Shown here in pieces: positions 7,101-13,420 of a DNA stretch of 13,564 nucleotides. The number at the start of each line of letters is the position of its first letter. The first letter of the stretch is position 1. Origin of the DNA: Lentisphaeria bacterium UBA1732 (GTDB taxonomy: Bacteria > Verrucomicrobiota > Lentisphaeria > Victivallales > UBA1829); the NCBI GenBank assembly GCA_002315855.1, contig DCIG01000011.1, positions 15,398 to 28,961 of the forward strand. The letters run 5' to 3'. The position numbers and the translations under genes are program-made. Below the pieces are notes generated by a model. The model made no database searches. It had not been told where the DNA came from and saw only the letters and a program-made list of their open reading frames with translations.

Positions 7101-8321
7101 ATGAAATCCAAAGAAGAGTATCATGAACTGATTTCAAAAATTTCTGAGGCACACTTGCGGGAATATGCGGAACAGCTGGCTTTGCAGAATGAATGGCTTC
7201 AGAGACAGGTTTTCGGGCATGTCGTTTTCGATCCGTGCGATTATCCGCGACAACAATGTGAAGATGTCCCCAAAACGCAAAACGAAGAAAGCCGGCTGAT
7301 GGAAAACGGCAATGAATATCTTTCAGCCGATTTGACGGTTCAAGCGGAGAAAGACACGGGAAAACAGAATGTATCCGTGGAGACGCTTCCACGGACGAAA
7401 GTCGAACTGTCGTTGCCGCATGAGAAACTTGATGGGCTGTCTCAAATTGCATCCATACCTTCGGAGATTGTTGTGCGGCGGAAAATGCTGAGTTACTGTA
7501 CTCAGTATCAAATTTTTTATGCGGCGACCGATGAATCCGGAAATGCTGCCGCCGGACCGGCACCGGCGTATTATCCGGCACCGGATGGAGGCGATTTGAA
7601 ATATGATGTGACTCTGGTGGCGTGGATTGTGCAGAATCAAATGCGCGGACTTTCCTTTGACGTGATTGCCGGACTTTTGGAAAATGATGGATTAACCAAC
7701 TGTTCCAGCGAACTTGTCAAAGGTTTGTTTTCGGCGGCGATTGAGGATTTGAGACCGCTTTGTGCGCTTTCCTTAAGTCGCGCTGTACCATGCTGGGATA
7801 ATATGAAAATGCGAATCCTTGCGGCAGAACGTGCCGGAGACTGGCGGGCACAGCCTTTCCATCGAATGATTCATGCGCTGTCAACTTTGGAAGACACAAT
7901 CCTGAAGCGTGCACGGAACGAAAACGAGTGTTTCGAGATGCGGGCATTTACCCGGAAAAGTCAGTGCGCACATATTGTTCAGGATTTCTTCAGTCAATGC
8001 CGGGATGCGGCAGCCGCAAATCTTCCGTCGCGTTCACTGCTGCGTCAGGCGGTGGCTTTTGCATTGGAACACGAACAAATTCTCTGCACTTTCCTGCATG
8101 ACCCGGCGGTGAATTTCTATCGGGGAAAAATGGAGGTATCGGGGGTGGCGGCATCTCTTTCTTCTGATCGGGTCATCTCAATTCTGCAAAGCGAATGCAA
8201 TGCGGGGAAGAAAGATTTCGGAAAATGGCTGGAAGATACGCTTGTGATTCTCCGGCGAACGGGACATGATGTGCCGATTGATGAAAAACGTCTTGAAAAG
8301 CTGCTTCCGCAAGTATTTTGA
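7101..8321 (+). CDS. IS66-transposase-derived protein, catalytic residues lost
   Basis: 406 residues, intact frame. Recognised by local resemblance to IS66 TnpC: an N-terminal coiled coil ending QNEWLQRQVFG (29-39; compare EN.WLKRQLFG), LVAWIVQNQ...LSFDVIAGLLENDG (172-197; compare LLAHILVSKY..LPLYRQ...G), LRPL (217-220), LPSRSLLRQAVAFALEHEQIL..FLHD (308-334) and SILQSECNAGKKDFGKWLEDTL...LEKLLP (360-403), which is the IS66 C-terminal pattern. Where IS66 has the DET/DDT of the DDE triad, this has W-D-N-M (232-235). The DNN..ER block near the C-terminus reads NFYRGKM (338-344), and the middle section with the second Asp and the CWAH motif is absent. IS66 TnpC is usually over 500 residues. No tnpA or tnpB is nearby. 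The start lacks a strong ribosome site, but an in-frame stop at 7089-7091 limits it. It is a tamed or decaying transposase; DNA binding may persist. Confidence 0.75.
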   Translation: MKSKEEYHELISKISEAHLREYAEQLALQNEWLQRQVFGHVVFDPCDYPRQQCEDVPKTQNEESRLMENGNEYLSADLTVQAEKDTGKQNVSVETLPRTKVELSLPHEKLDGLSQIASIPSEIVVRRKMLSYCTQYQIFYAATDESGNAAAGPAPAYYPAPDGGDLKYDVTLVAWIVQNQMRGLSFDVIAGLLENDGLTNCSSELVKGLFSAAIEDLRPLCALSLSRAVPCWDNMKMRILAAERAGDWRAQPFHRMIHALSTLEDTILKRARNENECFEMRAFTRKSQCAHIVQDFFSQCRDAAAANLPSRSLLRQAVAFALEHEQILCTFLHDPAVNFYRGKMEVSGVAASLSSDRVISILQSECNAGKKDFGKWLEDTLVILRRTGHDVPIDEKRLEKLLPQVF

Positions 8322-8353
8322 GCAGCAGAACGCATATTCGTGGAATGTTTTAT

Positions 8354-8396
8354 GAGCTGACTTCAAAGTCCCCGGAAGAGTTTTTGAAATCAGCTC
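8354..8396. repeat. Palindromic repeat copy R4
   Basis: GAGCTGACTTCAAA (8354-8367) pairs with TTTGAAATCAGCTC (8383-8396) with one mismatch in 14, around a CCCCGG-containing loop. It begins 33 bases past the stop of the IS66-like gene. It has the same orientation as R2, and similarity continues past the right arm (ATTGGCATT in R2, ATTGGTGTT here). Confidence 0.85.
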
Positions 8397-8468
8397 AAAA
8401 AATTGGTGTTCCTCCATTTCGGGGGAACAATATATGCTTCCCTTGACAGACAAACGGGAAACAGATCC

Positions 8469-8494
8469 CCGTGAAGTCTCCCTTTTCTTCACGG
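8469..8494. terminator. Possible bidirectional terminator hairpin
   Basis: CCGTGAAG (8469-8476) and CTTCACGG (8487-8494) form a perfect 8-bp stem between the convergent IS66-like and GH5 genes, 20 bases past the GH5 stop. Only short, broken T stretches follow on either strand, so termination is likely but unproved. Confidence 0.5.
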
Positions 8495-8514
8495 AATGAT
8501 TTTGCTTTCTGAAT

Positions 8515-9672
8515 TTACTTCAGGCCTTTCCCTGAGGTCAGGATTTCAAGCATGGGCTTGTCGGATACTTGTTTTGAATAGGAATTCCAGAATCCAAACC
8601 CGGAATCGTAATTCCATGTAGTCCAGCCGATGTCAAATTCATCGAATACGGAAATCATGTCGCGGTACCAATTATAAGCGGGACCACGCGGAGACGAGGA
8701 AATCACGCCCCATTCACCGCAGAAGAGGGGCAGTCCGAGTTTCTTTGCCACAGTTACCGCCTGAAGAATCTGCTCTCTCAGCACACTTCGATCCCAGTTC
8801 GTCGTAAAAGACCGGAATGTTTCTTTTTGCGCTTCGGGCAGTTTGTCGAAATCAGCCTGTGCAATCACAATACCGGGGTACTGAATTTGACCGTAATACT
8901 TGCCCACGGGGTCCCAGCTTGCGCGGTAATGTGTTACTGCCATCGGCTTGTAATAATGGAAGCTGAGCAGAATATTTTTGTCTCCTTTCGGAATCTTCAG
9001 GTCTTTGAATGTATCCACATTCTGCCACATATTGGACCCAACCACCAGTACGCGTTCGGGTTCCAGCTGACGCAAGGTTTTATGTACTTTCGCGATGAGA
9101 TCGTTCCATTGTTCCGGATCATCCGCGACCGGTTCATTCAGAAATTCGTATGCCACCCAGTCGGTCGAGAATCCTTTCAGTGCGGCGGAAAGCTCTCTCC
9201 ACAGATTCAGGAATTGTTCCTGTGATTTTTCTTCGGTGAAAAGTGTATTCGTTTTGCTGCCTTCGATGGACGCATTGAAATAAAAACTGCGGATGATATG
9301 CAAATCCACGATAACGCGCAGTTCATGTTTGAGTGCGAGCTTGATGGACGCATCCAGCAGTTCCCAGGCGTCCGTCAGTTTATTGCCGTTGTTGTCCCAG
9401 AATTGTTCTTCATCAATCGGGATTCTGACATGGTCAAATCCAAATTCTTTCAGGCGGATGAAGTCATCTTCCTTTACTCTGGCTGCACGTGCAGCCCCTC
9501 GCACTCCGGTTTGTGAAAACCAGTGGCTGAGGTTTGTTCCTCGCTTGACTTTGAAGTCGGAAACACGCACACTGCTTCCCCCGTCTACGGAACTGCATCC
9601 CGTCAGAATGAACAGCGCGAATACAGCGAGTTCCATCAAAATACATTTCCAGTGCTTCATTGCTTTTTTCAT
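8515..9672 (-). CDS. Glycoside hydrolase family 5 lipoprotein (endoglucanase-like)
   Basis: 385 residues, starting at the ATG at 9672. A longer frame runs upstream to 9771, but only 9672 has a ribosome site (AAAGG six bases before) and opens directly into a lipoprotein signal (FILTGC, Cys26). The mature protein is a GH5 TIM barrel: RGTNLSHWF (44-52), FDHVRIPID (79-87), RVIVDLH (119-125), the acid/base Glu180 in YEFLNEP, FHYY (238-241) and the nucleophile Glu320 in FCGEWG. Known GH5 enzymes cut beta-glucan, mannan and related chains with retention of configuration; the exact substrate cannot be told. It is probably anchored on a membrane facing the periplasm or the outside. It is transcribed alone, toward the IS66-like gene. 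Confidence 0.93.
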   Translation of the reverse strand: MKKAMKHWKCILMELAVFALFILTGCSSVDGGSSVRVSDFKVKRGTNLSHWFSQTGVRGAARAARVKEDDFIRLKEFGFDHVRIPIDEEQFWDNNGNKLTDAWELLDASIKLALKHELRVIVDLHIIRSFYFNASIEGSKTNTLFTEEKSQEQFLNLWRELSAALKGFSTDWVAYEFLNEPVADDPEQWNDLIAKVHKTLRQLEPERVLVVGSNMWQNVDTFKDLKIPKGDKNILLSFHYYKPMAVTHYRASWDPVGKYYGQIQYPGIVIAQADFDKLPEAQKETFRSFTTNWDRSVLREQILQAVTVAKKLGLPLFCGEWGVISSSPRGPAYNWYRDMISVFDEFDIGWTTWNYDSGFGFWNSYSKQVSDKPMLEILTSGKGLK

Positions 9673-9984
9673 GACAGACCTTTCTTTGAATGATGAATAC
9701 GGAGGGAGTTTTGCGGATTTTGCTGAATGATATGACACAAATCCTTTTGTTTTGCATAGACAATACACCATCCTGAAACGCTTTTCAAATGAATTTTATG
9801 ATATTTACCGAAAATATTTCAGCCATTTTACGGGGGGGGAGTTTTTATGAAAATCATCTTCCCGGTCAGATTTTGTTTTTTTTGCATCATCTTCAGGGGG
9901 AGGGGACTTCACAAACAGTCCCCTCGAATCCCAAGACAAAGTTACGCGAGAAACAAAGCATACAAGTTCATTTTCCCTCGCGTA
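9673..9984. other. Intergenic region with two hairpins between GH5 and ldhA
   Basis: Two strong hairpins lie just downstream of ldhA (minus strand). TACGCGAG/CTCGCGTA (9943-9950 with 9977-9984) is a perfect 8-bp stem with a 26-base loop that touches the stop codon. GAGGGGACT/AGTCCCCTC (9900-9908 with 9917-9925) is a perfect 9-bp stem with an 8-base loop. No T-run follows the second stem directly. They may end the ldhA transcript or protect its 3' end. The GH5 promoter must lie in the same gap, but no clear -35/-10 pair was seen. Confidence 0.6.
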
Positions 9985-11067
9985 CTATTCCTTTTTCAGA
10001 TTTATTTTACAGGTTTCGCCCCGCTTTTTTCCGGGACAGCTCCTTTCCCCGTTGCAGTTTAAGCAGATTGCATCTTTCAGTTCTTCCCCTTCCGCAAAAG
10101 TCGCGCAGCTGCTCAAAGTCGTTTCCACAATATTTTGTATGGCTTCCCTTGTGAAAAATGCCTGATGCGATGTTACGATTACGTTGGAGAACGTCATAAG
10201 CCGCGCCAATGTATCGTCCAGCATGATTTTGTCCGATTGGTCTTCAAAGAAATAATTGGTTTCTTCTTCGTAGACATCCAGTCCGGCCGCACCGATTTTC
10301 CCCGATTTCAAACCTTTGATTAATGCTTTGCTGTTAATGAGTTTGCCTCTGCTTGTGTTCAGCAGGATTACACCTTTTTTCATTTTCTGAATCGTCTCAT
10401 CATTGATGATATGGGTATTTTCAGGCGTCAGCGGACAATGCAGGGAAATAATATCGCTTTCCTGAAAAATGCGTTCCGGAGTAACATATTCGATGGCAAG
10501 TTCATTTGCGGCTTCTGCATTCGGATACAAATCGTATGCCAGAATTTTCATCCCGAATCCCTGAAGCACTTTTGCAAATGCCCGTCCGATCTTTCCCGTC
10601 CCGATAATTCCGATGGTTTTCCCTTTCAAGTCAAACCCCATCAGTCCTTGAATTGAAAAATTCCCTTCTCTCACCCGGTTAAAAGCTCTGTGGATTTTCC
10701 GGTTCAGGGTCATGAGCAGTCCTAATGTATATTCTGCCACGGCATAGGGGGAATATTCCGGCACGCGCACTACCGGAATACCGTATTCATGTGCGGTTTT
10801 AATGTTTACATTGTTGTAACCGGCGCATCGCATTGCAATCAGTGCAACCCCGTTCTCATGCAGACATTTGACTACTTGCTCATCAATGAGGTCATTGACG
10901 AATGCACAGACGGCATCAAACCCTTTTGTGAACTGAACTGTTTCCGGTTTGAGCTTGTCTTCAAAATACGTGATGGAAAATCCATACTTTGTATTTTCGT
11001 CCTCAAAAAAAATACGGTCGTATGGTTTTGTGTCGAACACTGCAATATGAAAATTTTTTAAGTTCAT
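9985..11067 (-). CDS. ldhA: Fermentative D-lactate dehydrogenase with Cys-rich tail
   Basis: LdhA reduces pyruvate to D-lactate with NADH in the cytoplasm, recycling NAD during fermentation. I take ATG 11067 as the start (360 residues) because AGGAG lies six bases before it (11074-11078) and the protein then aligns from its first residues with E. coli LdhA (IAVFDTKPYD; compare LAVYSTKQYD). A longer upstream frame has no such support. Shared blocks are MRCAGYNNV (79-87), AVAEYTLGLLMTLNRKIHRA (109-128), the NAD-binding GTGKIG (156-161), SLHCPLTPENTH and NTSRGKLI. The catalytic set is Arg240, Glu267 and His301 (GHQAF-type motif, here SHQAF). After the normal end near residue 328 there is a tail of about 30 residues with Cys335, Cys338, Cys344 and Cys353, absent from E. 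coli LdhA. Single-gene unit. Confidence 0.93.
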   Translation of the reverse strand: MNLKNFHIAVFDTKPYDRIFFEDENTKYGFSITYFEDKLKPETVQFTKGFDAVCAFVNDLIDEQVVKCLHENGVALIAMRCAGYNNVNIKTAHEYGIPVVRVPEYSPYAVAEYTLGLLMTLNRKIHRAFNRVREGNFSIQGLMGFDLKGKTIGIIGTGKIGRAFAKVLQGFGMKILAYDLYPNAEAANELAIEYVTPERIFQESDIISLHCPLTPENTHIINDETIQKMKKGVILLNTSRGKLINSKALIKGLKSGKIGAAGLDVYEEETNYFFEDQSDKIMLDDTLARLMTFSNVIVTSHQAFFTREAIQNIVETTLSSCATFAEGEELKDAICLNCNGERSCPGKKRGETCKINLKKE

Positions 11068-11720
11068 AACCCGCTCCTGTTTTTGTTTTGTAATTGCAGA
11101 AATGACAACTTGCCTGAAGGAAGAGGTCTTCCCTCGTTTTTCGCGGAAAATATGATTCCGCACAATCAAATAATGGATCTGAAAAAAAGGAAGATGAGCA
11201 TGATTGAATGACTTGTAAAAAAGACGGGAATTGAACTGTTGAGGCAGTTCCCTCCTCATCGGCAGCTGCCGGAAATTTACGCTGCCCGAACTTTTTCAAG
11301 CATCAAAAACGGTTCCCCTTTTTGGACAGATACGTCTCAAATGATATTCACATGATTTCCCCCTTTCTCATGCTGGAAGTGCATTGCTTTCGGAACGTAT
11401 TCCGGATTAAGAAAACGTATTCTTCTGAAATGCTTCTTTCATTATACATCCTGATTCATGAAAAATCAAGCCGTTATCATAAAAGTTTATTTTAAAAGTC
11501 CTTGCATTGGAGTTTCATTTGATGATGGAGATGCCGTTGTTACCGACATCCTGTCCGGTACATTCAAACACCTGAATGACGAAATCTTTGAAAACAGCCG
11601 CAAAGTTCATGAAAAACACACTTCTTCGCTGATTGGAAAAATCAGCCTGAAAAAAGCTCCTCAAAACCTGTTGCATGTTTTGAGGAGCGTATTTTGTTCC
11701 GGGAATCGGAATAATTTTTC
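11068..11720. other. Intergenic region upstream of ldhA, no convincing gene
   Basis: 653 bases. The ldhA side contains an inverted repeat GAACTG/CAGTTC (11233-11238 with 11245-11250) about 165 bases before the start codon. Farther out are two copies of AACGTATTC (11394-11402 and 11414-11422) spaced 20 bases apart; the first sits inside a CGGAA/TTCCG inverted repeat. A 99-codon plus-strand frame at 11458-11757 crosses the GH43 terminator and the GH43 3' end and is not credible. No clear ldhA promoter was identified. Confidence 0.55.
11650..11688 (-). terminator. Rho-independent terminator of the GH43 gene
   Basis: On the minus strand GCTCCTCAAAAC (11688-11677) pairs perfectly over 12 bp with GTTTTGAGGAGC (11667-11656), with a 9-base loop. 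Six T (11655-11650) follow directly. It starts 33 bases after the stop codon. Confidence 0.93.
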
Positions 11721-12749
11721 TTACTTCAGCGGAGTCTTGATGCCTTCTACTGTCTGAGTAACAGCCTTGATTGTGCCGTCTTCATTGAAGAAAAGTTCGT
11801 CAACGCAGACGGAACGGCGCAGTCCGCCGCCTTTCTGTCCATCTCGATCAAGTGTGCCGTTGTGGTAGAAGAGATAGGTGTGTCCCTTGAAATCAACAAC
11901 GCCCGGATGGATGGTGAAGCTGTTTTTGGCTGCACCGGTAACCTGTCCGCGGAAAGTCCACGGACCTCTGAGTTCTTTGGCTGTTGAATAATAGATGACT
12001 TCGCCGCCGTTTCCCATACCCGGATAGATATTGTAATACAAACCATTGCGCTTATAGAGCCACGGACCTTCGGTATAGCTTTTGAGTCCGGTATCGGTGA
12101 TTTCGCCATCAAGTTCCACCATATTGGCTTTCAGTTTGGCGATATAGGAATTTGTGTGTCCCCAGGCCAGCCAGGCTGTTCCGTCGGTATCAATCAGAAC
12201 GGTCGGGTCAATATCATTCCATCCGCTGCGTCCGCTGGTCATATTGTCCACTACGACCGGCTTTTCCACAGGCTTGAACGGACCGACAGGAGAATCTGCC
12301 ACGGCCACGCCGATGGAGTTCCCGCCGTTCTTTTGGTCGCGGTACGTAACATACCAGTAGTATTTGCCGTCTTTTGCAACCACCTGCGAGGCCCATGCGG
12401 TCCCTTTCAGCCCGTGGGGAAAATCTTCCGGTTTCAGAAGAACGCCATGGCTTCTCCAGTGAACCATATCGCTGGACGAATAGCAGCGCCAGTCTGCGAT
12501 ATTGTATCCGCCGGGCAAATCATTCTTTTCGCCTTCGCGCGCAATATCTTCCCCGGTATAGACGTAGATTCTGTCTCCAACCACCAGCGGTGCCGGGTCG
12601 GAGGTCCATGCGTCAGTGAAGATGGGATTTCCTTTCGGTTCCAGATCGATTCCTTGCGGAACCTCATTTTTTTGGGATGCGTCAAACAAGGCGCATCCTG
12701 TTGCGAGAACTGCCACGAAACCGGAAAGGATAAAGTGTTTTGTATTCAT
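11721..12749 (-). CDS. Glycoside hydrolase family 43 lipoprotein
   Basis: 342 residues, a usual length for a single-domain GH43 five-bladed beta-propeller enzyme. It starts with a lipoprotein signal (VLATGC, Cys19), so it is probably membrane-anchored outside the cytoplasm. The three acidic residues of the family are visible: Asp51 (TSDPAPLVVGDRIYVYTG, the general base), Asp181 (WNDIDPTVLID, the pKa-modulating residue) and Glu227 (YTEGPWLYKR, the general acid). Known GH43 members release arabinose or xylose from arabinan, arabinoxylan or xylan side chains; which applies here cannot be read. The ribosome site is AGGAAAC just before the ATG. It is a one-gene unit between a near-consensus promoter (12795-12823) and a perfect terminator. 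Confidence 0.95.
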   Translation of the reverse strand: MNTKHFILSGFVAVLATGCALFDASQKNEVPQGIDLEPKGNPIFTDAWTSDPAPLVVGDRIYVYTGEDIAREGEKNDLPGGYNIADWRCYSSSDMVHWRSHGVLLKPEDFPHGLKGTAWASQVVAKDGKYYWYVTYRDQKNGGNSIGVAVADSPVGPFKPVEKPVVVDNMTSGRSGWNDIDPTVLIDTDGTAWLAWGHTNSYIAKLKANMVELDGEITDTGLKSYTEGPWLYKRNGLYYNIYPGMGNGGEVIYYSTAKELRGPWTFRGQVTGAAKNSFTIHPGVVDFKGHTYLFYHNGTLDRDGQKGGGLRRSVCVDELFFNEDGTIKAVTQTVEGIKTPLK

Positions 12750-12794
12750 TGTTGTTTCCTTTGTTTTTTTGATCTTTTAGGAATACGTTTCAAT

Positions 12795-12823
12795 AATATA
12801 GTCCGTTTCCTCTTCCTTGTCAA
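12795..12823 (-). promoter_or_regulatory. Sigma70-type promoter of the GH43 gene
   Basis: On the minus strand, TTGACA (12823-12818) is followed by a 17-base spacer and TATATT (12800-12795). Transcription would start near 12788, giving a leader of about 40 bases that contains the third AACGTATTC copy (12789-12781). Confidence 0.85.
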
Positions 12824-12848
12824 GTCTGTTTGGAACATAAATTAAAAC

Positions 12849-12989
12849 AATGTGCGTTGTAAAGTTAAATACACTTTCAAAAGGTCGCAAAGTACGTTTA
12901 GTTCCCTCAAACTTTTAAAAAGTGCATTTACCTTTGCAATTCACCGATTTTTGTTGAAAGACAGGGAATATTTTGAAAAAAACGCACAT
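12849..12989. promoter_or_regulatory. Cluster of operator-like sites AAAGTGCNTTTA
   Basis: Three good copies of a 12-mer lie in a row: TAAATACACTTT (12866-12877, inverted), AAAGTACGTTTA (12889-12900) and AAAGTGCATTTA (12919-12930). Two weaker copies flank them: AATGTGCGTTGT (12849-12860) and, inverted, AACGCACAT (12981-12989). They lie 26 to 170 bases upstream of the GH43 -35 element. They look like binding sites for one regulator; which one is unknown. Confidence 0.5.
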
Positions 12990-13279
12990 CGGGGGAAACA
13001 GGGGAATCGTTTCATCTTACAGGGGGCTTTGGCTTTTTATCTTCCATGAGTTATATAATTTCGGAGGGAATGGAACGTCCCCGCCAGTTAAATTTTCTGA
13101 CATTCCGCTGTAATTCGACTTTGGCGACATCTGAACGCCAAAAGCAAAATCAGACAAAACCGCTTTTTCAAAACGGCATTCTCTTCTGCTCAAAGATGCG
13201 GTCCGACACCCTCTTTTTGAAATAAATGGGATATCTGTGGAAAATAATCAATAAAAAGATAAAATTTTGCAATTTAAAC
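12990..13279. other. Intergenic region without gene between GH43 and the last gene
   Basis: An A+T-rich stretch. I see a 7-bp hairpin TTTGGCG/CGCCAAA (13120-13126 with 13136-13142) and the left arm AAAACGGCATT (13170-13180) of an inverted repeat whose other arm is at 13329-13339. The short frames show no ribosome site or recognisable protein. Confidence 0.5.
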
Positions 13280-13308
13280 TTGACAAGAGGTTTTTTGAAT
13301 GCTATAAT
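13280..13308 (+). promoter_or_regulatory. Perfect consensus sigma70 promoter
   Basis: TTGACA (13280-13285), a 17-base spacer and TATAAT (13303-13308) match the textbook consensus at all twelve positions. It would start RNA near 13315, leaving a leader of about 105 bases before the gene at 13421. Confidence 0.92.
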
Positions 13309-13329
13309 ATCACAAAGAAACAGGAAAAA

Positions 13330-13367
13330 ATGCCGTTTTTCTGCACAAATGCCTGTTTTTCTCACAA
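13330..13367 (+). repeat. Tandem 19-base duplication in the leader
   Basis: ATGCCGTTTTTCTGCACAA (13330-13348) is followed without a gap by ATGCCTGTTTTTCTCACAA (13349-13367); the two differ by one single-base indel in each direction. It lies in the presumed 5' untranslated leader, 54 bases before the start codon. Confidence 0.8.
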
Positions 13368-13420
13368 ATGATTAATCCCTCTCCTTAATATTTTTAACCC
13401 CAAACATAATGGAGTTCTTT

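Noticed and set aside
6799..7581. 260-codon minus-strand open frame overlapping the IS66-like gene and palindrome R3
   Set aside because: The plus strand carries the recognisable protein pattern; this frame has none and begins inside that gene.
5431..8396. CRISPR array
   Set aside because: The repeats are few, diverged, in both orientations and separated by whole genes; there are no regular spacers and no cas genes.
6807..8396. R3 and R4 as terminal inverted repeats of a complete IS66 insertion
   Set aside because: Each is itself a palindrome, related copies lie outside this interval, no target duplication is visible, and tnpA/tnpB are missing.
9847..10062. 71-codon plus-strand frame with a G-rich stretch before its ATG and a hydrophobic N-terminus
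   Set aside because: It runs through both hairpins and into the antisense of ldhA, and the rest of the peptide has no protein-like pattern.
6944..11459. 14-base match ACATCCTGATTCAT at 6944-6957 and 11446-11459
   Set aside because: A match of this length is about what chance gives in a window of this size, and the flanks do not extend it.
11481..11530. Possible fifth palindrome copy (AAAAGTCCTTGC resembles the R3 core)
   Set aside because: Only about ten bases match and the arms do not pair well; at most a decayed trace.
11458..11757. 99-codon plus-strand frame
   Set aside because: It crosses the perfect GH43 terminator and the GH43 3' end on the opposite strand; no ribosome site.
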